DNA of 5,147 nucleotides from Bacillota bacterium (GTDB lineage: Bacteria; Bacillota; Clostridia; Lachnospirales; Cellulosilyticaceae): NCBI GenBank assembly GCA_023415525.1, contig JAEZKI010000362.1, positions 1 to 5,147 on the forward strand, written 5' to 3'. The position numbers were made by a program, and so were the translations under genes. Positions 1 to 5,147 of this stretch are shown piece after piece; the first letter of the stretch is position 1; each line of letters opens with the position of its first letter. The notes beneath the pieces were generated by a model, which was not told the origin of the DNA, did no database searches, and was given only the letters and a program-made list of their open reading frames with translations.

Positions 1-618
1 GTAAAGGACCAATGCAACCTTACCTATCTCTGAAGGTTGAAATTTAAAGCCTCCTATACTAGCCCAGTTTTTAGCCCCTAAAATCGTCTCCCCTGCAAAG
101 AAAGGAAGGAGCATGGTTAAAAATAAAACGCCCAAATATAAATACTTATATTGAGGCCGAATAAGGAGAGGAAACAAGCTAGGTAAGATAAAGGCCAGGG
201 CCATTCCTAAGGTATAGGCAATGATTTGCTTGGTGGCTAATGCATGATCTAAACGTTCTAATAAAATATAGCCGATATCCATGACAAAAAATACCAAATT
301 CCATAAAATCACTTCACGTTCTCTACGCCAAACTTTTAGTAACCAAAGGCTTAAACCCATAATTAAAAACACCATAAGTCCGTTTTTTAAAATACTTAAG
401 CGTAAAGTCAGATCCTGTGCTTTTCCTGCTAAAATAGCCACTGCTCCTAAGTGAATAAAAACTAGACACAAAAACAGAAATTTATTTTTTTCCCGTGTAT
501 GCCCTAAAGCATAGTGGGTAAAAGGCTGCATAAAACTATAGGCCACAACAATAAACAAAACTCCAAAGCCTGCAAAAATAGCACGACTAAGTAAAATTGC
601 TAAGTTAAAATAGGCCAT
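1..618 (-). CDS. FtsW/RodA/SpoVE-family peptidoglycan polymerase, N-terminal 206 residues (3' end outside window)
   Basis: The frame is open from the ATG at 618 to the window edge. The family (SEDS) comprises multi-pass membrane glycosyltransferases that polymerise lipid II, usually with a partner class B penicillin-binding protein. Seen: about six hydrophobic segments (residues about 6-30, 46-65, 77-94, 103-121, 131-153, 158-176), followed by GAKNWASIGGFKFQPSE at 181-197, the highly conserved FtsW/RodA signature loop. A second family-like stretch, ERLDHALATKQ at 121-131, resembles the usual start of the core ('RL...A.KQ'). The first roughly 100 residues therefore look like an N-terminal extension with three extra membrane segments. 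The catalytic aspartate region lies beyond the edge. The start is supported by an AAGGGGGG Shine-Dalgarno 7 nt upstream that begins inside the stop codon of the U32 gene, suggesting translational coupling. Whether it serves septation, elongation or sporulation cannot be decided from this part. Confidence 0.93.
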   Translation of the reverse strand, partial: MAYFNLAILLSRAIFAGFGVLFIVVAYSFMQPFTHYALGHTREKNKFLFLCLVFIHLGAVAILAGKAQDLTLRLSILKNGLMVFLIMGLSLWLLKVWRREREVILWNLVFFVMDIGYILLERLDHALATKQIIAYTLGMALAFILPSLFPLLIRPQYKYLYLGVLFLTMLLPFFAGETILGAKNWASIGGFKFQPSEIGKVALVLY

Positions 619-625
619 GCGTTAT

Positions 626-633
626 CCCCCCTT
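626..633 (-). promoter_or_regulatory. Ribosome binding site of the FtsW/RodA-like gene
   Basis: On the minus strand AAGGGGGG ends 7 nt before the ATG at 618. Its first two bases are the last two bases of the TAA stop of the upstream U32 gene, so termination and re-initiation sites are interlocked. It is a G-run rather than the classical AGGAGG, but the spacing is good and it fixes the start codon. Confidence 0.75.
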
Positions 634-2959
634 ATTCCACATTTTTAAAAGCCACTCCTGCTAAAGTAGCCATTTCTTTCTCATTCTTACCTAAATAAGC
701 ACGACACACTCGATGAACTTCCTCTGGACCTTCTATTTGAAATTGAAGGCGCAAGTGGGCATTACCTTGTTTGAGTAACTGTTCTGTTTGCTTTAAAACT
801 AAAGGTTCTGGACTTAATAGCTGCATAGTACACCCCACGCAATCTGTTAAAATAGGCCATTTGCTTTCTTTACGGTCCTTAAGCTGTAAGTTTCTCTTCC
901 TTGAATCCTTCTTTTTACAATACTGATGATTGCCCAATAGGCACTGAGAAGTGGTCATTACAGGTAAATAGCCATAGACAATTCGCTCTAATGGTCCTCT
1001 TAAGACTTCACTTTCTTTCTTAGAAAGTTCAGGAGAAAGGGTCATGCCCTCTACTCCTTGTTCCTGCCAAAAGAGAATGGCTTCATTATTAAATAAATTG
1101 AAGGTGTAATCCAACTGTATGGCTTTTGATGTCCCCTTCAAGAGATGATAAAGTCCATAGGTTCTCACTAAATAGCCATCACACGCTGTTTGTTCCCATT
1201 GCCGTAGTTCTTCTTTGTATTTTTCATAACTTTTTGTCTTCATAATAGCTGGAAAGGCTAAGTAAAAAGCTTTTCCTGCCGCCTTTGCTAAGGCTAAAGC
1301 TCTTTGACTCTCTTCATTGTTATATTGCCACTCCCAATAAATACGTGTCACTTGGGGATAACTGAGACAAACCTCCAATTGCTCATAGGTTCTTACGCCT
1401 ATATGCCACTGCTTTTCTCCTTTTTGCATTATTGGTAGCTCATGAACCACCATTCTCTGCTCCTTTACGTCTTGCTTTAAAAGAGCTTCTTCTAAGCGTG
1501 CAATAACTTGTCTTCTTGCATCATTCAACTGACTCACAGCAAGATAAGCCCCTGTGGCCCATTTTATAGGCGCCCTTTCTACCCTAAAAGAAGTATTGCC
1601 AAATTTCGTTAATTGTTTCAATACCTTTTCTTCTGTAAGGGGAGCTTCAAGGGCTTGTTGAATCACTTCTCCCTCATAATGGACGCTCACCGTTTTATAG
1701 ATCAAGCTTAATTGCAGAGGCTTTCCAATCTCACCTTCTATCTCTAACGTAACAGGAATTTTACGAAGAGGTTTTTGATAAGAGGCTTTAAAGGTTTTAA
1801 TTAATTGATGATTCTTGGTCAAATAAACGTTACTTCCTGGTGCTACATACCCTTCAAAACGTTGAAGGAGGAGATCCCCCTTTTCATAGCGCTTAGAAAT
1901 ACCTACACCCACACTTTCTCTTCCTTGTCTTAAAATCTCAATGCCATCTCCTGGATTTAAAGGTCCTTCTAACTGAATCGTTGCTGTAGAAGTTTTAGGT
2001 GAAAAGGCAGTTACGGTTCCAATACGAAGGCCTAAATGCTTGGGACTTTCCTCTGTAACCATATTCTTACCAGACTTTTGAAAATAATAACCTTTAGAAA
2101 AGCCTCCTCGATTAAAAACACCTTCCATGTTTTTTAAATCTTCTTTAGCAACTTGATAACTAAGTTGCTCTTTTGCTAAATCGATATATTTACGATAGGT
2201 GCTCACCACAGAAGCCACATACTCGGGTGATTTCATACGTCCTTCTATTTTAAAAGAAGTAATACCTGCTGTAATTAACTGTGGTAAATCCTCTAGGGTA
2301 CACATATCCTTTAGACTCAACATAAATTCTTCTTCTGTTAAAGCCTTTTCATCTTCCAAGAGGGTGTAACGCATGCGACAAGGTTGGGCACAGCGACCAC
2401 GATTTCCACTTCGTCCCCCAATCAAACTACTCATTAAGCATTGGCCAGAATAACTGTAGCACATGGCACCATGGATAAATGTCTCTATTTCTATCTCACA
2501 GTTTTTACAAATAGCCTCTACTTCACTCAGCTGTAATTCCCTGGCTAAAACAACACGGCTAAAACCGGCTTCTTTTAAGAAATGGACATCTTCTATACTA
2601 TGGGCAGACATTTGGGTACTGGCATGTAAAAACATATGCGGAAAATATTTTTTGACTAAACGTGCTACACCTAGGTCCTGAACAATAAGAGCATCCACAC
2701 CCAACGCATTTAAATAGTTTAAATAGCCAATCAATTCGTTGATTTCTTGTTCCTTGATGACAATATTTACCGTCACATGTACAGCAATATCTCTTAACTT
2801 GGCATAACGTACAATGGCTTCTAACTCCTCATCTGTAAAGTTATCCGCATAGTGTCTTGCGTTAAATGCCTTTCCCCCTACAAATAGAGCATCTGCACCA
2901 TTTTCAATTGCAGCATAGGCGTTTTCTAGTTTTCCCACTGGGGCTAATAATTCTACCAT
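632..2959 (-). CDS. U32-family protein with DUF3656-type middle region (RlhA-like, probable RNA hydroxylation protein; annotated as peptidase/collagenase)
   Basis: The protein has 775 residues. The N-terminal U32 domain (about 1-300) opens with ELLAPVGKLENAYAAIENGA, typical of the family. It carries the cysteine-rich signature HGAMCYSYSGQC (163-174), then GRSGNRGRCAQPC (182-194) and C220. By analogy with UbiU/UbiV and related U32 proteins, C167, C174, C190/C194 and C220 are candidate [4Fe-4S] ligands. A DUF3656-like region follows (about 370-490). The C-terminal third (about 515-775) repeats the U32 barrel pattern in weaker form and has its own cysteines C673, C681, C707 and C710. U32 proteins are often labelled proteases, but E. 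coli RlhA (same U32 plus DUF3656 layout) is needed for 23S rRNA C2501 hydroxylation and TrhP for tRNA U34 hydroxylation, so an RNA-hydroxylation role is the better inference. The exact substrate is unknown. The start is supported by AAAGGTG at 2970-2976, 10 nt upstream. It lies 45 nt after zapA. Confidence 0.92.
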   Translation of the reverse strand: MVELLAPVGKLENAYAAIENGADALFVGGKAFNARHYADNFTDEELEAIVRYAKLRDIAVHVTVNIVIKEQEINELIGYLNYLNALGVDALIVQDLGVARLVKKYFPHMFLHASTQMSAHSIEDVHFLKEAGFSRVVLARELQLSEVEAICKNCEIEIETFIHGAMCYSYSGQCLMSSLIGGRSGNRGRCAQPCRMRYTLLEDEKALTEEEFMLSLKDMCTLEDLPQLITAGITSFKIEGRMKSPEYVASVVSTYRKYIDLAKEQLSYQVAKEDLKNMEGVFNRGGFSKGYYFQKSGKNMVTEESPKHLGLRIGTVTAFSPKTSTATIQLEGPLNPGDGIEILRQGRESVGVGISKRYEKGDLLLQRFEGYVAPGSNVYLTKNHQLIKTFKASYQKPLRKIPVTLEIEGEIGKPLQLSLIYKTVSVHYEGEVIQQALEAPLTEEKVLKQLTKFGNTSFRVERAPIKWATGAYLAVSQLNDARRQVIARLEEALLKQDVKEQRMVVHELPIMQKGEKQWHIGVRTYEQLEVCLSYPQVTRIYWEWQYNNEESQRALALAKAAGKAFYLAFPAIMKTKSYEKYKEELRQWEQTACDGYLVRTYGLYHLLKGTSKAIQLDYTFNLFNNEAILFWQEQGVEGMTLSPELSKKESEVLRGPLERIVYGYLPVMTTSQCLLGNHQYCKKKDSRKRNLQLKDRKESKWPILTDCVGCTMQLLSPEPLVLKQTEQLLKQGNAHLRLQFQIEGPEEVHRVCRAYLGKNEKEMATLAGVAFKNVE

Positions 2960-2969
2960 TTAAATTTTT

Positions 2970-2976
2970 CACCTTT
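2970..2976 (-). promoter_or_regulatory. Ribosome binding site of the U32 gene
   Basis: AAAGGTG on the minus strand lies 10 nt before the ATG at 2959. It is weaker than the other sites in the window. Its AAGGT core is complementary to the ACCTT at the start of the 3' arm of the hairpin just upstream. Confidence 0.65.
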
Positions 2977-2990
2977 TCTCTTATAGAATG

Positions 2991-3019
2991 AACAGGGGAA
3001 GGTATTACCTTCCCCTGTT
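2991..3019. terminator. Perfect 13-bp inverted repeat spanning the zapA stop codon; possible terminator, attenuator or RNA-processing hairpin
   Basis: The arms AACAGGGGAAGGT (2991-3003) and ACCTTCCCCTGTT (3007-3019) are exact reverse complements separated by a 3-nt loop. The arms contain a GC-rich core (six G-C pairs in the GGGGAAGG block). The zapA stop codon (3007-3005) sits in the loop and first arm base, and the last four ZapA codons form one arm. On the operon strand the hairpin is followed by CATTCTATAAGAG, with no U-run, so it is a poor classical terminator in that direction. On the plus strand a run of seven T (3026-3032) follows at six nt, so it looks more like a terminator for antisense transcription. 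The hairpin is certain; its function is not. Confidence 0.55.
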
Positions 3020-3379
3020 AATATGTTTTTTTCTGTTTTCAGCTACATGAGCTTGTCCTTCAACTAAGAGCTTAACCTTCTCTTCTTGTAAAGCCGAAAT
3101 TTGAGCCTTAAGTTGTTCTCTCTCCTCCTCAAAAGCCTGAATTTCATCCATACAAACACTAATCTCTTCTAAAGATTTAATATACTCATTCGCAATGTTT
3201 AAGGAAGCTAACATATAAACTTTTGCTGGGTTCAGGTTACTTCTTCCATTGGCCTGTTGAATGGCTAAAATTTGTTTATCAATTAAGTTGGCTACCTTTT
3301 GGATATGCTCTTCTGTTTCTTCTCCCTGGAGAGCAAAAATAGTGCCACCAATAATGACCTCTACCTTCTTTTTTGACAT
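3005..3379 (-). CDS. zapA: Cell division protein ZapA
   Basis: The protein has 124 residues. ZapA binds and cross-links FtsZ filaments at the cytoplasmic face of the Z-ring. Seen: an N-terminal head beginning MSKKKVEVIIGGTIFALQGE with the family's I-x-G-x-x-F/Y-x-L-x-G-E pattern (about 4-20). A helix follows (EEHIQKVANLIDKQI, 23-37), then the conserved MLASLNIANEY (56-66) and a long charged coiled coil (about 68-115) rich in E, K, Q and L. The tail RKKHINRGR is basic. Start choice: ATG at 3379 is directly preceded in frame by GTG at 3382, and both are compatible with the AGGGGTGG site at 3386-3393. The ATG gives the usual family N-terminus, so I use it; the GTG would add one residue. It lies 88 nt after ruvB and 45 nt before the U32 gene. 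Its 3' end is embedded in a strong hairpin. Annotation by family pattern is good; the coiled coil alone would not be specific. Confidence 0.9.
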   Translation of the reverse strand: MSKKKVEVIIGGTIFALQGEETEEHIQKVANLIDKQILAIQQANGRSNLNPAKVYMLASLNIANEYIKSLEEISVCMDEIQAFEEEREQLKAQISALQEEKVKLLVEGQAHVAENRKKHINRGR

Positions 3380-3385
3380 CACGCA

Positions 3386-3393
3386 CCACCCCT
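3386..3393 (-). promoter_or_regulatory. Ribosome binding site of zapA (two adjacent possible starts)
   Basis: AGGGGTGG on the minus strand. Its AGGGG part ends 9 nt before the ATG at 3379 and 6 nt before the GTG at 3382. Spacing allows both tandem starts; homology of the N-terminus favours the ATG. Confidence 0.65.
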
Positions 3394-3403
3394 ATACGCT
3401 TAG

Positions 3404-3419
3404 TTTTGTCTTTTTGTCT
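3404..3419. repeat. Two tandem copies of an 8-bp unit in the ruvB-zapA gap
   Basis: TTTTGTCT occurs twice in direct succession on the plus strand (AGACAAAA on the transcribed sense strand), about 25 nt upstream of the zapA start. The repeat is exact but short and low in complexity, so it may be chance. The 88-nt gap (3380-3467) holds otherwise only the zapA ribosome binding site; I see no convincing promoter or terminator in it. Confidence 0.4.
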
Positions 3420-3467
3420 TTATAACATAGGGTTGTTAAAAAACCTACTCTTTCCCTAAATATTCCT

Positions 3468-4469
3468 TTATAAAGGGGACTGACCCAGTTCAAAACATTC
3501 ATAAGCATAGGGTGTAAGCATACGTCCACGTGGGGTGCGTTGTAATAAACCTTGTTGTAATAAATAGGGCTCATACACATCTTCTAAAGTATCTTTTTCT
3601 TCCCCTATGGCCGCTGCTAGAGTCTCAAGCCCAACAGGACCTCCTTTAAATTGTTGGGCAATGACCTGGATAATGCGACGATCAATTTCATCTAAGCCCC
3701 TACGGTCGATATTTAAAAGAGCTAATGCTTTTAAACAGACTGCTAGATCAATTTTTTTCTCATATTTAATAAGGGCAATATCTCTTACGCGCTTTAATAA
3801 ACGATTGGCCACACGAGGTGTTCCCCTACTGGCTTTAGCAATCTCAAGAGCTGCCTCACTTTCAATCGGTGTATCCAAAAGTCCTGCTGTTCGACTCACA
3901 ATCTGGGCCAATTCCTCATCACTATAATACTCTAAGCGTTGCATAATCCCAAAACGATCCCGAAGGGGAGAACTGAGCATTCCTGCCCGAGTAGTAGCTC
4001 CAATTAGGGTAAAAGGAGGAAGGGATAAACGAATGGATTTAGCTGCTGGCCCTTTTCCCACTACAATATCAATGCAGTAGTCTTCCATAGCAGAGTACAA
4101 AACCTCTTCAATAGGCCTAGCCATGCGATGAATCTCATCAATAAACAGAATATCTCTGGGCTGCAAATTATTGAGAATGGCTGCTAAATCGCCTGGTTTC
4201 TCTATGGCTGGGCCTGAAGTAATCTTATATTTTACCCCCATCTCATGAGCAATAACACCTGCTAAAGTGGTCTTTCCTAATCCTGGTGGGCCATATAAAA
4301 GCACATGATCCAGAGGTTCTTCCCGATGCTTGGCTGCTTCTATAAAAATACGAATCGTTTCTTTAATCGCACTTTGTCCAATATAATCCTCTAATGTTAA
4401 GGGGCGAATATTACTTTCTATTTCAGAATCTTCCAGTTGTAAATCAGATGACATCATTCTTTTTGTCAT
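3468..4469 (-). CDS. ruvB: Holliday junction branch migration ATPase RuvB
   Basis: The protein has 333 residues, full length for the family. RuvB forms hexameric AAA+ rings that pump DNA through a RuvA-bound Holliday junction during recombinational repair. Seen: the RuvB-specific N-terminal stretch ([11 protein letters not shown], 22-32), Walker [10 protein letters not shown] (60-68) and Walker B ILFIDEIH (107-114). Further on are the sensor 1 region LIGATTRAG (155-163), the arginine-finger motif SPLRDRFG (167-174) and sensor 2 GTPRVANRL (217-225). The C-terminal winged-helix domain (about 257-333) includes [11 protein letters not shown]. All catalytic motifs are intact. The start at 4469 has a strong AGGAAGGGGGAG site ending 3 nt upstream (its GGGGG core ends 5 nt upstream). 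The gene follows ruvA after 13 nt, as expected for a co-transcribed pair that works as one complex. Confidence 0.98.
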   Translation of the reverse strand: MTKRMMSSDLQLEDSEIESNIRPLTLEDYIGQSAIKETIRIFIEAAKHREEPLDHVLLYGPPGLGKTTLAGVIAHEMGVKYKITSGPAIEKPGDLAAILNNLQPRDILFIDEIHRMARPIEEVLYSAMEDYCIDIVVGKGPAAKSIRLSLPPFTLIGATTRAGMLSSPLRDRFGIMQRLEYYSDEELAQIVSRTAGLLDTPIESEAALEIAKASRGTPRVANRLLKRVRDIALIKYEKKIDLAVCLKALALLNIDRRGLDEIDRRIIQVIAQQFKGGPVGLETLAAAIGEEKDTLEDVYEPYLLQQGLLQRTPRGRMLTPYAYECFELGQSPL

Positions 4470-4472
4470 AGT

Positions 4473-4484
4473 CTCCCCCTTCCT
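4473..4484 (-). promoter_or_regulatory. Ribosome binding site of ruvB, overlapping the ruvA stop codon
   Basis: AGGAAGGGGGAG on the minus strand starts within the TAG stop of ruvA (4485-4483) and ends just before the ruvB ATG. The interlocking suggests coupled translation, which would help match RuvA and RuvB amounts. Confidence 0.75.
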
Positions 4485-5070
4485 AACCTAACAAACTTAA
4501 GGCCTTCTTAATCAGATTTTCACTTGTATCTTGATAGTCAAAAATAGCATCAACAGCCTTCTTTGCTTCACCTTGGCCATAGCCTAAAATCACCAAGGCC
4601 TCAATAGCTTCTTCTTTGACTTCTTTTTGAACTTGCTTACCTTCCTGTATAAATGGCATTTCAGGAAGGGCTAATTTACCTAAGCTGTCTTTAAGTTCTA
4701 GCACAAGACGTTGTGCTGTCTTAGGCCCAATGCCACTGACTTTACTTAAGGCTTTTGTATCGCCTGCTAAAATATGGCCTATTACTTCACTGGCAGAATA
4801 CAAATATAAAATTTGCATGCCCCCTTTAGGTCCGATCCCACTGACACTAATCAGCTTTTTAAAAAGTTCACGCTCTTCTTTTGCCTTGAAGCCATAGAGA
4901 TCATGTCCATCTTCTTTAATATGCTCATAGATATATACCTTTTCCTCCTGATGAGAGGAAGAGGTAAAAGTATAGCCATTACAAAAAACCTCATAACCTA
5001 TACCATTTGCTTCCAAAACAATAAAATTTTCACCAATTTCAGTTAATTTTCCTCGAATATATGTGATCAT
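4483..5070 (-). CDS. ruvA: Holliday junction DNA-binding protein RuvA
   Basis: The protein has 195 residues, normal length. RuvA tetramers bind the four-way junction and load and stimulate RuvB. Seen: the N-terminal OB-fold domain (about 1-62), starting MITYIRGKL and ending in [11 protein letters not shown]53-D54 match the conserved acidic pin residues (E. coli E55/D56) that open the junction centre. Two helix-hairpin-helix motifs follow, VSGIGPKGG (76-84) and [12 protein letters not shown] (111-122), for DNA backbone contacts. After a flexible linker (about 133-150) comes the small C-terminal domain III (about 151-195, with [12 protein letters not shown]) that contacts RuvB. The frame is open upstream to the window edge but contains no other start codon there, and GAGGAG at 5077-5082 sits 6 nt before the ATG at 5070, so the start is secure. 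It is first in the block, directly behind a promoter with a LexA box. No ruvC is visible in the window. Confidence 0.97.
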   Translation of the reverse strand: MITYIRGKLTEIGENFIVLEANGIGYEVFCNGYTFTSSSHQEEKVYIYEHIKEDGHDLYGFKAKEERELFKKLISVSGIGPKGGMQILYLYSASEVIGHILAGDTKALSKVSGIGPKTAQRLVLELKDSLGKLALPEMPFIQEGKQVQKEVKEEAIEALVILGYGQGEAKKAVDAIFDYQDTSENLIKKALSLLG

Positions 5071-5076
5071 CCTAGA

Positions 5077-5082
5077 CTCCTC
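5077..5082 (-). promoter_or_regulatory. Ribosome binding site of ruvA
   Basis: GAGGAG on the minus strand lies 6 nt before the ruvA ATG. It fixes the start, since no alternative ATG, GTG or TTG occurs in frame upstream within the window. Confidence 0.8.
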
Positions 5083-5088
5083 GTGATT

Positions 5089-5102
5089 AGAACATTTGTT
5101 CT
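5089..5102 (-). promoter_or_regulatory. LexA binding site (SOS box) of the ruvAB promoter
   Basis: On the minus strand the sequence is AGAACAAATGTTCT, with perfect 5-bp arms. Its core GAAC-AAAT-GTTC fits the Gram-positive LexA (DinR) consensus GAAC-RNRY-GTTC at every defined position. It begins 2 nt downstream of the -10 hexamer and covers the predicted transcription start, a classic repression position. LexA bound here should block the promoter until RecA-triggered self-cleavage after DNA damage. Confidence 0.88.
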
Positions 5103-5103
5103 T

Positions 5104-5132
5104 ATTGTATACTATCTCCTCTAAAATAGCAA
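5104..5132 (-). promoter_or_regulatory. Sigma-A type promoter of the ruvA operon
   Basis: On the minus strand, the -35 element TTGCTA (5127-5132, 4 of 6 matches) is separated by exactly 17 nt from the -10 element TACAAT (5104-5109, 5 of 6 matches). The predicted start, about 7 nt downstream near 5097, falls inside the LexA box and gives a leader of roughly 26 nt. Positions 5133-5147 show no further signal. Confidence 0.72.
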
Positions 5133-5147
5133 ATAAGGATGTAAGGA

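Noticed and set aside
2463..2681. Plus-strand open frame of 72 codons
   Set aside because: It lies wholly inside the well-supported U32 gene on the other strand, encodes no recognisable domain and has no ribosome binding site that I can see.
632..2959. Secreted collagenase or protease, as U32 proteins are often labelled
   Set aside because: No signal peptide, and the domain layout and cysteines match the RNA-hydroxylation branch of the family better.
2980..3008. Possible promoter for the U32 gene with TATAAG as -10
   Set aside because: The hexamer 17 nt upstream is GTAATA and lies within the hairpin; too weak to call.
3421..3450. Possible promoter for zapA using TTATAA or TATAAA on the minus strand
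   Set aside because: No acceptable -35 hexamer at 16-18 nt (GTAGGT, TAGGTT or AGGTTT), so I could not support it.
3392..3580. Minus-strand open frame of 62 codons across the ruvB-zapA gap
   Set aside because: It overlaps the ruvB end in another frame, shows no family pattern and stops just before zapA; no supporting start signal.
3607..3927. Plus-strand open frame of 106 codons
   Set aside because: It lies opposite the conserved C-terminal half of ruvB; its composition is that of an antisense shadow.
4813..5046. Plus-strand open frame of 77 codons with hydrophobic stretches
   Set aside because: It is antisense to the conserved N-terminal half of ruvA. The hydrophobic look follows from reading a charged, K/E-rich gene backwards.
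1..5147. A hidden mobile element, CRISPR array, tRNA, riboswitch or novel defence system
   Set aside because: No repeat arrays, terminal inverted repeats, integrase-like frames or structured RNA patterns were found. Gaps total only a few hundred bases and are explained by promoter, ribosome binding sites and one hairpin.

Overview
The window is a compact block of five genes, all read on the minus strand, from a low-GC Gram-positive bacterium. It is most likely a member of Clostridia, probably the Lachnospirales/Lachnospiraceae side. That placement rests on AT-rich codon choice, strong Gram-positive Shine-Dalgarno sites, a Gram-positive type LexA box, and the gene order ruvA-ruvB-zapA-U32-FtsW/RodA-like. 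It is inference from content and order; no search was run.

In the direction of transcription (right to left) the layout is as follows. Positions 5083-5147 hold a sigma-A type promoter with a LexA (SOS) operator over the predicted transcription start. Then come ruvA (4483-5070), a 13-nt gap, ruvB (3468-4469), an 88-nt gap with no convincing promoter, zapA (3005-3379), a perfect hairpin over the zapA stop codon, and a large U32-family protein with a DUF3656 type middle region (632-2959). After another 13-nt gap comes the first 206 codons of an FtsW/RodA/SpoVE-family membrane protein that runs off the left edge (1-618).

RuvA and RuvB form the Holliday-junction branch-migration motor, and the LexA box indicates damage-inducible expression. 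ZapA (Z-ring bundling) and the FtsW/RodA-like protein (septal or elongation peptidoglycan polymerase family) are envelope and division genes. The U32 protein belongs to the family that includes RNA hydroxylases such as E. coli RlhA. If the whole block is one transcription unit, an SOS promoter feeds division and RNA-modification genes as well as repair genes. The hairpin after zapA and the 88-nt gap before it are where that coupling could be broken.

Everything here belongs to known families. I found no mobile element, CRISPR array, RNA gene or exotic defence system, and no credible gene on the plus strand. The points most worth a second look are the LexA box, the stop-codon hairpin, the visible internal duplication of the U32 protein with a second cysteine cluster, and the extra N-terminal membrane segments of the FtsW-like protein.
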